23,308 nucleotides of DNA from Carex sylvatica (lineage: Eukaryota > Streptophyta > Magnoliopsida > Poales > Cyperaceae): positions 1 through 23,308 of the forward strand of contig CAXKVR010000257.1 of the NCBI GenBank assembly GCA_964058845.1, written 5' to 3'. Below the pieces are notes generated by a model, which was given only the letters and a program-made list of their open reading frames with translations, was not told where the DNA came from and ran no database searches. The first letter of the stretch is position 1; each line of letters opens with the position of its first letter. The translations under genes were made by a program, and so were the position numbers. This document shows positions 8,166 to 17,525 of this stretch, piece by piece.

Positions 8166-9425
8166 GGATTAATTTCTCAAGTACCTTCAAAGAATTCTTT
8201 AATTTGTTATTTACCCCTCTACTCTTTCTTATATTTAATATGCCCTTGAACTTCTTCTTTTATATTTTGTTTATCCATTACACAATAATTTTGAATTTAA
8301 CCATAACTAAATATGTGGATAAAATAAGAAAAGATAAAAATACCCTTTTATGAATTACCCTTAAAAGTTTGATTGGTCTATAATTCCACGGCACCAGTCT
8401 TACTTTGGGGTGTCCTCAGATAGAACCATGAATCCCGACTTACATATTTCCACCATTCTTGGCTCCATTACTCCCTTTGGCCTTTAATTGGTTGCTAATT
8501 AATTTCATATCAATTTATTTATGGGATGTGTAGTGTTTGATAAAATGTCTAAAAGAGCCTCTTCCTGCTAGATTTACAGGAACCAATCAGTTCAGGGCTT
8601 CTCTTTTTCCATGGATAACTTATTTCATGGACTAATAATTACAGTTGTCAAACAAGGCGGTAATTAATGTCATGGGTATTTTGTTGGTACAAAGAGAAGT
8701 TTCTGATGTTATATGTTCTCACAGGTACGGTAGAACCTGTCTTTCTGGGTGCACATTTGTGCTATCTTATAGCCATCGGCCTTCCGCTCATCCAAGGGTT
8801 TGTATGTATCTAAATAATCCTCTTAATTATGTGTGAAAAAGTTCATACATCCTAGAGTTTGTATGTATAAAATTCTAAGGGTCCTTTATTTGTACTTTTT
8901 GTATGATCTGACTAGGCTTCAATTGTTCTATTTTACAATTTTATAATATAGCATTTTCATTTGTGCTTGCAAGCAGTGGGCAGATTTTTAGATTTCCTCG
9001 CAAGATTTTGTAGTTTCATTTCAAACTATCTTAATGAAATGGTTTGATATTTTGGTTTAATATATATAATGGTTTGATCTGAAACTAGCAGCCAATCAAA
9101 GGCCAAAGAGAGCATTGGAGCCAATAATGGTGGAAATATTAGAGTCGATCGAGCTTCATATATAGTTTCATCCGAGCACACCCCGGCTGAGATGTTGTTG
9201 TTGTTGAATATAGACAGATCAAATTCTTGACAGGAATTCAAAGATGGGTATTTTTGCCTTTTCTTATTTTATCCACAGATTTAGTTATGGTTAAATTCAA
9301 AATTATTGTGTAATGGATAAATAAGAAATACAAGAAGAAGTTAAAAGATATATTAAATATAATAAAGAGTAGAGGAGTAAATAAGAAATTAAAGAATTCT
9401 TTGAGGGTACATGAGAAATTAATCC
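8166..9425. mobile_element. Non-autonomous Mutator-like element with 9-bp TSD
   Basis: A perfect 9-bp duplication, TAAAATGTA, flanks the element (8157-8165 and 9426-9434). The terminal inverted repeats are exactly 180 bp each (8166-8345 and 9246-9425) and I count about 16 mismatches, so roughly 91% identity. They begin GGATTAATTTCTCA. Inverted homology continues inward with more divergence to about 8520 and 9070, giving arms near 355 bp around a ~550-bp loop. A 9-bp TSD with long TIRs is the hallmark of Mutator-like elements. No transposase is present. The loop and arms hold protein-like fragments, so it may be a Pack-MULE. Confidence 0.85.
8725..8813 (+). pseudogene. Possible captured exon fragment inside the MULE loop
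   Basis: After a good splice-acceptor-like TATATGTTCTCACAG (ends 8724), a frame starting GT-ACG-GTA reads about 27 codons to TAA at 8811. It includes the hydrophobic, membrane-segment-like stretch LGAHLCYLIAIGLPLIQG. No start codon or donor partner is evident. It may be a captured piece of a membrane-protein gene. The frame is short, so chance cannot be ruled out, and I do not recognise a parent. Confidence 0.3.
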
Positions 9426-9434
9426 TAAAATGTA
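9426..9434. other. Target-site duplication, right copy (TAAAATGTA)
   Basis: This is the right member of the perfect 9-bp target-site duplication. It directly follows the ATTAATCC terminus of the Mutator-like element. Confidence 0.85.
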
Positions 9435-9848
9435 CACCTAATTATTAAAAAATAAAATTTAATTATATTAAAATGCACGCTTGACAATTTATTTATATTT
9501 TGTATAAATTGGTTAAAAATATTGAGGGATTTGTTTGAGGTCAGGACGTCAAGATAACATAAATATTTTTACTTCATTATTTTAAATGCAATGGGCTAGA
9601 CTTTTACTATATGCATAATAAGAAAGTTCCAACTAACTATGTAGTATTGTTTTTCAGCATTTTCATGAACAAATGGGTAGATTAATGGGTGACGAAATTT
9701 TTTACAATTAATACCTATATTCACTAAAAATTAACTTTTAATAGGACAAATACACATAATTTTTTATGTGAAAAATTATGAGCTCGAAATTTAAATGGAG
9801 AACAAATATTTTATTGTAATATTTGGTGTTTATATAATATTGGGAGCT
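9435..9848. other. AT-rich intergenic DNA, no gene seen
   Basis: This stretch between the Mutator-like element and the AAGTATTTATACC repeat field shows no coding frame, hairpin element or recognisable repeat end. Confidence 0.45.
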
Positions 9849-10670
9849 GATAATAGTATCCGTGTTACAGTATCCACAGAGAGGACCACCGAAAATTAAA
9901 TGTTAAAATATAACTTTTTGTGGGGATTGCAAAAACTGCACAATTCAATTTTTTTTCTTGAAGTATTAATACCTATGAACGGAAGTATTTATACCTATGT
10001 ACATAAGTATTTATACTTATGATGTGAACAATTATTTATTGCGTGGATTATGTAGCGTCAAGATAATAATACCCGCGATACAGTACCCGGAGACCACCGA
10101 AAATTAAATGCATAAATATAACTTCCTACGGGAACTACAAAAACTCCACAATTTGATTTTTTTTTTTCTAAAGCATTAATATTTATGCAATTTTCTCTTT
10201 CAAATGAGATCCATGATGACATACTTTCAGGCTCGTCATCACGCAAGTGTTTATACCTCGCCGTACAAGTATTTATACCTACACTTGCAAGTATTTTTTA
10301 CATATGACACTGAAAGTATTAATACTTAAATATTGAAAGTTGTTATACTTATACACTGAAGTATTTATACCTATAAGGTCAACTATGTTTGTTCGAGGAA
10401 AGTTGACGCGAGAATGATTGAGGAGCTCGAAAAGATATTATCATAACAAGTTACGCATCAAAGTATTAACATCTTACATTTTTAAGTGCTAATATCTTAT
10501 CTTGTAAGTATTTATATCTACGAAGGTATAAATATCTAAGTATTTTTTTATATATGACACATAAAGTATTAATATCTAAGAATTGAAAGTATTTATATCT
10601 ATGTACTGAAGTATTTATTTTTATGAGATCAACTATTTTTGTTAGAGAAAAGTTGATGCGAAATTAGTAC
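9849..10670 (+). repeat. Nested repeat field built on AAGTATTTATACCTA
   Basis: A 15-base motif (AAGTATTTATACCTA and variants) recurs more than ten times. Two larger direct duplications overlay it. GATAATAGTATCC...ACCACCGAAAATTAAATG at 9849 recurs at 10062 (period 213). AAGTATTTTTTACATATGAC...GTTGACGCGAGAATG at 10289 recurs as a variant at 10538 (period 249). Array growth therefore occurred at several scales. No coding sequence is supported. Confidence 0.65.
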
Positions 10671-10926
10671 CGGGACTTTGAAAGGGGAACCATATAATTA
10701 GTGGGGACCATAGAGAAAGAGTGCTGCGGGAATTTTAGAATAATAATTAGTTGAGACTATATAATATCTTTTTAGAATAATAATTAGTGGACACAATATA
10801 ATTACTGAGGATAATAATATATTATTTCTCTAAGTCCAGATACTATAGCGCAGTACAATGCTGGTACATAAATAATTATTCTATAATATTTAGTATGAAT
10901 TTTAAAATTTCCTAAATTACTTGTTT
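10671..10926. repeat. AT-rich spacer with short direct repeat
   Basis: TAGAATAATAATTAGT occurs at about 10735 and again at about 10777, followed by related GGACA/GAGAC-ATATAAT text. Otherwise the segment is featureless AT-rich DNA. Confidence 0.4.
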
Positions 10927-11344
10927 TAACTTGGACGACCATTTTTATTAATACTCTAAAAAAATAATTTTAAAACTGCTCCCGCTACAGTTTTTTTTTT
11001 CAAAATTGCCCTGACCACCAAGCCCACAGGCGGCCCAATCTCCATAGCAGACCGCCCGGATCAGGGGCAGTCCCCTAGGGACCAGACCGCCTGGGGTCCG
11101 GACGGTCCTCCTTTTTTTTTTTTAGAGATCTTAATATTTTGTGAAGAAATTTTTTTCTTGTATAGAATGTATGCCAAAAAATAAGACATTTGATATATTT
11201 ATGAAGTGATGTCGTAACTGTCTAGAGTCGTAGATCTATGAAGAAGTAACTTTTTGGGGAGAGAGGAGTCGGTGTGTTATTTTCATAGAGTAGTTTTTTG
11301 GGGGGGGAGAGAAGAAGCTAGCAGTTAAAGAATGAAAATGCTAT

Positions 11345-11535
11345 TTTTTAATCAATATTTGCTAACCCAGATTCTACAAATTCGCTATTCCAATATTCAG
11401 CTGGGTTAGCGAAACAGCGCTATTCAAGGCTGTTCTGAATAGCTCAAAAATTATTTGAATTGACATATATTCAGAATAGCACTACTATTCTGAGAACAAC
11501 ACTATTCTCACTTCACCCAAATGTACCCTTAGAGA
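11345..11535 (-). mobile_element. Nested MITE-like insertion (partial)
   Basis: Read on the minus strand it begins TAAGGGTACATTTGGGTGAA, a start style common to plant MITEs. It then carries repeated and inverted GAATAGC/GCTATTC motifs and paired CTAACCCAG and CTGGGTTAG stretches (11362-11408). The far end is not resolved. It sits inside the loop of the larger foldback element, so it inserted later or was carried along. Confidence 0.4.
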
Positions 11536-11782
11536 ATAATTGAATTTTTCTACAATTAGTTATGAATTTCCAAAGTCCAGCTTTCGAAAAAACTTTAAAT
11601 ATCTATAACTTTGGCTAGAAAAGTCAGATTTGTGCGTATGCCCACTTTTCGAAAAGGGGAGAACGAGACAGATCTGAATTTTGCCCGAAGGAGAATCCTC
11701 GGGCATCGTGAAAGGCATCCGGAGCGTCAGAATTTCAAAAACACGTCGTTTAGTGCCTCAAAAATTCAGTTTAAGTTTTCGT

Positions 11783-12056
11783 GTGGAGATTTTGTATAAA
11801 ACTTTGCAGTTGTATTCTATGATATCAAGAATACATGTCAGTCAATTTTTATGAGTTTAGAAAATATTTTGCTATGTTAACCACAACTGCAAAGTTGCTA
11901 CAATATGCACTTATCAGTTTGGTCAATTTTTGAGAGCCAATATCTCTTGATCTGTTTGGAGATTTTGTACGAAAATTTTCAGTTGTGTTTTATTTTCAGT
12001 CAATTTTCATGATTTTTAGAGATATTTTGTTATGTTAAATAGAGGTGCAAAGTTGG
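11783..12056 (+). repeat. Diverged ~110-bp direct repeat, two copies
   Basis: TGGAGATTTTGTATAAAACT...GTCAGTCAATTTTTATGA...ATATTTTGCTATGTTAA...TGCAAAGTTGC (from ~11783) recurs as TGGAGATTTTGTACGAAAAT...CAGTCAATTTTCATGA...ATATTTTGTTATGTTAA...TGCAAAGTTGG (from ~11959). The higher-complexity stretch just upstream (11600-11770, with TTTTCGAAAAGGGGAGAACG) shows no protein-like frame. It looks like decayed retroelement non-coding sequence. Confidence 0.5.
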
Positions 12057-12387
12057 ACTCAGAATAAAACTGTGACTTGTCAACACATACAAATAAACTT
12101 CATACAAAGCTCAAAATAAAAATTATTCACAAAATAAAATTCATCTAATTAAATAAGCTATCAACGCATTGAAATAATTCGCACAAATGGCCAAGTCCTT
12201 AATTAATATTATCTTTAGACTTGTGATATCCAACTAACAAATCAAATCAAAGTTATAAAGAGTTACGACATCAATTTTTTTTGGCATACACTCTAAACAA
12301 AAAAAAAATTTATTCACAAAATTATTTTAATAAAAAATATTAGGATCTCTAAAAAGAAAAAGAAAAAAGGGAGGACCGTCCGTGGGA

Positions 12388-12404
12388 GGGGGGGGGGGGG
12401 GGGG
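12388..12404 (+). repeat. Run of 17 G
   Basis: An uninterrupted G17 tract lies in the right arm of the foldback element, next to GGGAGGACCGTCCGTGGGA. It stands out in otherwise AT-rich DNA, could form G-quadruplex structure, and its length may be unreliable in the assembly. Confidence 0.9.
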
Positions 12405-12522
12405 AGGTATGCTATGGGAATGGGCAGCCCGTGAACCTAGCAGTCGGGGTATTTTTTAAAAGAAGTTGAATGTGAAGAAATTTTTATTTGTTAAGGGTAT
12501 TAATAAAAATGGCCATAACTTG

Positions 12523-13526
12523 AATCTCAGTACAAAGAAAATTCGATACATTCATGCATGTACCACGTGGCGGCGTAGTAAAAGTCGTTGATGTCTGAAA
12601 GTCATTCTCTCAATCTGTCAAGACCTGTTTGGAAGCTCAAAAGAACTTGTGGAATCTTTTTCATTGACTTTGCCAAATAGTTTTTGTTCTATTTGCATCC
12701 ATCCAGGACCCCAAATTTGGTTTTAGACTTTTTTTGGTTTAAATTATTCTAAACCAAAAGGGGGGTTGCTGCGGATAAGGATGGGATCAAAGTTACATGT
12801 GTTTGGTGATATTCCACAATCACCTTTCTTTTGTTATTGGAGATTGGAGTTCAGGATTTAGGGAAAAAGAGGCTAGTTTTTTATTTTTTTATTGTAGATA
12901 TAATTTTGTAGCTAGCACTGTAAATTTGTGTTATGCCGAGTTGTAATCGGTCACTTCGTACACATACACTTTGTTATGTTGTTTGAAATAAAAACTATTT
13001 TATTGGCCGATAATTCAATTGTTGTTTGAAATAAATGATGGTATAAATTTTATGTTATTTTTATCACATGTCATGATGTGTTGTGATCAGATTGATTCGT
13101 GATAAGTGTTATGATTTAGAATTCAAATATATGATAATAGTTTTTTTATATTTTTGTTCATGATTTGAATGATTTATATCATTTTGTTCACTAAGTATTT
13201 ATCGTATTATAGATTGTTTGAGCTGATGATTTGAATTTTAGAACTCTATAATTAAGATGTAATTACTCTAAATAGTTTCTAATCTTGACAATTAATATGG
13301 AATACTAATTGATTATAAATAATTTGTATGTGAGTTAAATGATGGTTATGTTCTACAAACAATAGGTAGAAAGTTACTAATTGAATCACATAAAAGCATA
13401 TTGGAGAACATGGCATTGGATTAGACTCTAAATAAAACATTACATGGATTGTGTTACGTGTTATCAATTATTTCATATATGTTTTAAACTTTTAATTCTA
13501 AAGTATGATATGTTTGTCTTTTCTAC
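12523..13526. other. AT-rich intergenic DNA with a small hairpin
   Basis: No gene is supported. TTTTGGTTTA (12732-12741) and TAAACCAAAA (12750-12759) form a 10-bp perfect stem with an 8-base loop. The rest is T-rich DNA with repeated ATGAT and TTGTTTGAAATAAA words (12977 and 13023). Confidence 0.45.
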
Positions 13527-13724
13527 ATGAAAAATGTATATTGTGAGTATTGTCCAACGCTAGTCTTAACCGGTAGTTATAAAAATGATATTTCAATATA
13601 CATGACTTGTGCGGAGGGAATTTGTTCATCAGGTTACTATTGTCCCTCATGTTTCATGAGTCATGATACCACCAATCCCCTTAATGAAGTAGGATTGTAT
13701 GCATGCTATATGATTAACAGTTAA
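13527..13724 (+). CDS. Possible small cysteine-rich protein, unrecognised
   Basis: A 65-codon frame from ATG to TAA has protein-like composition in an otherwise low-complexity region. Cysteines fall at residues 6, 9, 28, 33, 39 and 42, giving CEYC, then C-x4-C-x5-C-x2-C ending GYYCPSC. The paired spacing resembles a zinc-binding ribbon, or the remnant of one, more than a secreted defensin, and no signal peptide is visible. No TATA box, intron or homologous neighbour supports expression. It could be an exon of a decayed gene, or chance. Confidence 0.3.
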   Translation: MKNVYCEYCPTLVLTGSYKNDISIYMTCAEGICSSGYYCPSCFMSHDTTNPLNEVGLYACYMINS

Positions 13725-14470
13725 TCATAAACAATCTATTTTGAATCAAGAAACGAATAAATTATAAAGGATGACACATTCATACATTTTATTTATTCAT
13801 GATATCATGAGACATAAGAATTAACACAAATATACATATATTTTATATTTTGGATCGTGGTATTATATTGTACATATCATCTGCGTCAATTTGTTAATCG
13901 CAATGTATTGCTGCATACTGCTTGTGATTTATAAAATAAAAGAATTCTAATGTTATTGTTAGCATGACATAAATTCTCTTGGGTCACATCAAAATAGGTT
14001 CTTAATTAGATAGATTATTTTAAAATTGTCATATGTGATATGAATATGTTGATTGAATAATTAATTATAACAGTTATAATTTAATTTATTTCATGCATCA
14101 TATGATACTAACATAAATGTCATGAAGATGATAATCTTAATCTAAAATAAATTTATATCATGTGATGACATGTTATATAAATTTATTATCAATAAAACAT
14201 GAAATATAAAATTATTATTGAAATAATTATACAATGTATATGATGCAACAATTAATTAGATTAATTTCGAAAAAGTGGGAAAGAAACATTATAGTATTTT
14301 TTTTAATAAATGAGACAATGTATACAATGCATACTGCTTGTGATTTCGAAAAAGTGGGAAAATAAATACTCATTCCTTCCTCTCCAAGGGTGTGGCTTTT
14401 CATTGTCTTCCTCTCTAAGCAGTATAAATTTTCTCTCTTGAATCCCTTTTTTTTTTAATGTGTTAAGTAC
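13725..14470. repeat. AT-rich DNA with dispersed direct repeats
   Basis: GCATACTGCTTGTGATTT occurs near 13912 and again near 14328, and ATTTCGAAAAAGTGGGAAA occurs near 14263 and 14343. These overlapping repeats suggest local duplication. No gene is seen. Confidence 0.5.
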
Positions 14471-14472
14471 AA

Positions 14473-14511
14473 TTTCTACCATAATAAAAGTGTTTTATTG
14501 AATGGTAGAAA
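14473..14511. repeat. Strong 17-bp hairpin
   Basis: TTTCTACCAT-AATAAAA (14473-14489) pairs with TTTTATT-GA-ATGGTAGAAA (14493-14511) around a GTG loop, with one two-base bulge. The stem has 17 pairs. No CTRR end follows, so a Helitron terminus is not supported. Confidence 0.7.
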
Positions 14512-16033
14512 CTTTGATTAAGGAACAACAACAAATAGTATTCTCTAGTAGAAAGAAATTTGTTTTTTTTCTAAATAATCTTGAGTGGATACTAAGATAG
14601 GCATTATCTATTTGTTGTTTGGAGGTAGATCAAGAAACAAAAAGGCCGACTAATTTATTGGAGGTTCTTCACCTTTGATTACGATATCAAAAGAGGTATG
14701 AAATCTCTAATTGAAGCTTTAGAGTAGGTTTAGATACATTTAAATAAGATTGGTTCCTTAGTTGCTCTAGAATTTTTTTAAAATCCTTCTTTTAAGCAAA
14801 AATCTCTTTATGCGTGATGATCGCGTCATACAACCAACACGTGTTATATCATAAATTTTTCGATAACACCGTTATTTTTTTACGACCTTACATGTAGCCA
14901 TAAAAAGGCTAAAAAATTGAAATTATATGTGACAGATATGTGTTTAGCGGAACCACAACTTTGTACACTAAAAAAATTATTTGACTTAATATTAAATAAA
15001 AAATTCTTAGAGAGAACTGAAAATCTTGTTCTGGTCTAATTTTTATTCTCGCTTTCATATGGAGGAACCCTTCTCCAAAATTATAGCTCTGCTAAATTTT
15101 TTATTTTTTTTAAGTAGGTCCAAACTCATTTTAAACGCTTATTAAACCAAGAAAAAGAATTTATAATACAAGATCGATAAAGAATATACATGGAGTTATA
15201 CCATGCTCAAACATTAATTCATTAATTGTCTCTTCAAGCAAATACATGCCTTTTTAATTTATAAAAATAATTCTCCGTCCGACCGTCTTATTTAAGTTTT
15301 TAAAATATCATTTCAATAATTTTTTTTAATCTACACAGTGAAAAAAACTATTGCTTCAGTGGAGATTCAATTTTTAATCCTCCATTGCAATTAAACAATC
15401 CCTATAGGACAATAATAATGTAATAAATTTTCAAAATATTTTACTTTAACATTCTCAAATCATTTCTTTTATCCAAAAATAAATTCTCTAATAATTTATT
15501 TTTCAATATATAATTTTAAATCAAGTAATTTTTCTTCTTCATATATTGAATTTAATCCTTCATTGTCGTCAAATAATCCTCATATGACAATGATGTCAGA
15601 CATTCTCAAATATTTTAAAAAAAAATTAAATTAAATTCTGTCAACAGCAACTACTGGTAGTGGTATTTTGCTAATTGTAGTCTATTTTTTTTTAGAAAAA
15701 TGTAGAGGTCGCTCCCTCTAGATTCCATTAATCAAACTAATATTGTGGTCTATTTTAAATTTGAATTTGTACAAAATTAATATTTATGAACGAAGATATA
15801 ATATGGAGTCTGACTAGTATGATATTAGTGTTATTTCATCATATATAATATCAACTACAAATCTATCAAATCGACTTCAAGCAAAGAACCAAATCGTTCA
15901 AACCAATCTACTTCATTATCAATCTAATTATTTTTTTTCTTGCACTAATATCACTTATAGTCGCTAAGATTTGATTTATATATGGTAGCTAACTCAGATC
16001 ACACTGTTCCTTGAATATGGCCCCTCATTAAAA
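14512..16033. other. AT-rich intergenic DNA with one diverged duplication
   Basis: No gene is supported. AATCCTCCATTGCAATTAAA...GGACAATAATAATG near 15376 is a diverged direct copy of AATCCTTCATTGTCGTCAAA...TGACAATGATG near 15554 (period about 178). The remainder is A/T-rich. Confidence 0.45.
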
Positions 16034-16238
16034 GGAGTTCAGATCCAGCGAAGTAACTCAAAGATTGAGTTTTAAATTTGGACCGTCTGATTTGAATCCG
16101 AGATAATCTATTCGAAGCAAAGTGCACACATCTAGAGAGATGAATTCGAATCGCAAAGCAATCTCGAACGATAGATTCGAATCAAACGGCCCCGATCCAA
16201 AATTCCAAGATTGAGTTACTTTAGGGGATCCGGACCCC
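16034..16238. mobile_element. MITE, 205 bp, ends GGRGTYC..GGATCC
   Basis: The left end GGAGTTCAGATCC and the reverse complement of the right end GGGGTCCGGATCC match. Inverted homology continues through AAGTAACTCAA, ATTTTGGA/AATTTGGACCG and TTTGATTCGAATC blocks, so the whole unit folds on itself. Flanks ATTAAAA (16027-16033) and ATGAAAA (16239-16245) differ at one position and may be a target duplication. It lies about 1.3 kb upstream of the NPF start codon. Confidence 0.65.
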
Positions 16239-17456
16239 ATGAAAAGAGGAGACCATTTCGGTGAGGCTGGGGTCTAATAAAATCATTTCTGATGGATACG
16301 AAAGGGGCACAATCAATGCTTTATGTTTAAATCAAGATTCAACAATATTCGTTAACCTTTCTTGATAAATCAACAAAAACAAATGGAAATAACAAAAGTG
16401 ATTTTTTTAATTTTTTTTTGGTATTCATGACAGCCCGTAGTCCAAGTGAAAATTATTTCATGGCTATCATTATCCATTGATTCAGACGGTTAGCTAAATT
16501 CCAAAATATATATTGTTTTATTATGGTGTCGTAACTCTATTCCAAAATATTTATAGTTTTATTTGAATCGATCACGAGCGAATTATTAAGTTTTTTGCGC
16601 ATCTCTTGATTAAAGTATACTTATATTTTGTCCCTTTTTTTTTTCTTTTTAGCCCTCATAATTAAACGAATTTGATCTAATTGCTTTACAATTCAGGAAG
16701 ACAGAGTATCTGACGGGCATCAGATCAAATTCGGTTCAATGTCGGACTGAATTGTTTTATTTACATCGAGATTCGTACAAAAATTAAAATTATAAATTAG
16801 AATTGATATGATGTCCATAAGACTCCTTCCGCTCCACCAATATTTTGGCTATCCTATCATCGTGGATCCATTATTTAAAATAGAAAATCTCATATTAATT
16901 AATTGGGTTCTTATGATAATATTTTTTCAAAAAAAATTGTATATCATCATTTGTATGCATAGAAATAGAAAAAAAAAAAAAATGAAACGTGGTGTATACT
17001 AGAAAGATGCACTTCAATATTTTACCGAAGAATATCTATCTGTTTCTTATTAGAGAAAATTTACTCAAAATGTATCCAAGATGAATGAACTTCAGAATCC
17101 TAGAAAGATGCACTGTATCCAAGACGAGCAGTCGATCAAAGCACTGAAAATTTATTTCTCTTCTTGCTCCTTTTTTATCACCAACATATAATGAAAAATA
17201 TTTGCTAAAAAAGTGATAAAAGTTGTAATATATCTACAAGTTATCATACAGATGTTGATAAATTGATAAAGTAAATACGGATGTTTTCTAAAGTGCAAAC
17301 AAACCCAGAAAAAAAAAGACACAAATACAAAACTTTGTTTTCTACAAGCAACTACAAACAACTACCTTGTACATAATTTCCTATTTTTAATATATTTGTT
17401 AGAGCCTTAGAGGCATAAAGCCATCTAACCTTAAAAAAAAAAAAACTACAAACAAC
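16239..17456. other. Upstream region of the NPF gene
   Basis: No coding sequence is supported. CTAGAAAGATGCACT occurs at about 16999 and again at 17099, and TGTATCCAAGA occurs at about 17070 and 17114, making a partial ~100-bp direct duplication. An A run lies at 16967-16982. Cis-elements for the downstream gene cannot be assigned from sequence alone. Confidence 0.45.
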
Positions 17457-17463
17457 TATAAAT
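17457..17463 (+). promoter_or_regulatory. Putative TATA box (TATAAAT) of the NPF gene
   Basis: TATAAAT lies 69 bases upstream of the ATG at 17526. A start site about 30 bases downstream would give a short leader of about 35-40 bases. No other in-frame ATG lies between the preceding stop (17400-17402) and 17526. Confidence 0.45.
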
Positions 17464-17525
17464 TCAGTGTGAGTGAAGAGTTTATACAAAAACCCTGTAG
17501 TGAGCCTAAGGCCAAGAAATTAAGC

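Larger units (their letters stand above)
10934..12515. mobile_element. Long foldback/TIR element, ~1.58 kb, with nested inserts
   Basis: The left arm (10934-11219) and right arm (12261-12515) are diverged inverted copies. Matching blocks, outside to inside, are CCATTTTTATTAATAC, a GGACGGTCCTCC block beside a T-rich run, TTAGAGATC-TAATATTTT, GAATGTATGCCAAAAAA and GATGTCGTAACT. TAACTTG abuts both ends (10927-10933 and 12516-12522) and may be a target duplication. The loop (11220-12260) holds a nested MITE-like piece (11345-11535) and a diverged direct repeat (11783-12056). No transposase is visible. Confidence 0.65.

Noticed and set aside
7996..8190. 64-codon minus-strand frame
   Set aside because: It overlaps the Mutator-like element boundary and TSD and has biased composition with no motif.
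11611..11799. 62-codon Arg-rich plus-strand frame
   Set aside because: It begins at a non-ATG codon, lies inside the foldback element loop and has no recognisable motif. The DNA reads like non-coding retroelement sequence.
14473..14511. Helitron 3' terminal hairpin
   Set aside because: No CTRR motif follows at the expected distance and no TC start was found upstream.
16058..16240. 60-codon minus-strand frame
   Set aside because: It lies wholly inside the 205-bp MITE and arises from its inverted repeats.
17469..17525. Extended N-terminus of the NPF protein starting at GTG
   Set aside because: Nuclear plant genes start at ATG. The first in-frame ATG is at 17526 in good context and gives the normal NPF N-terminal length.
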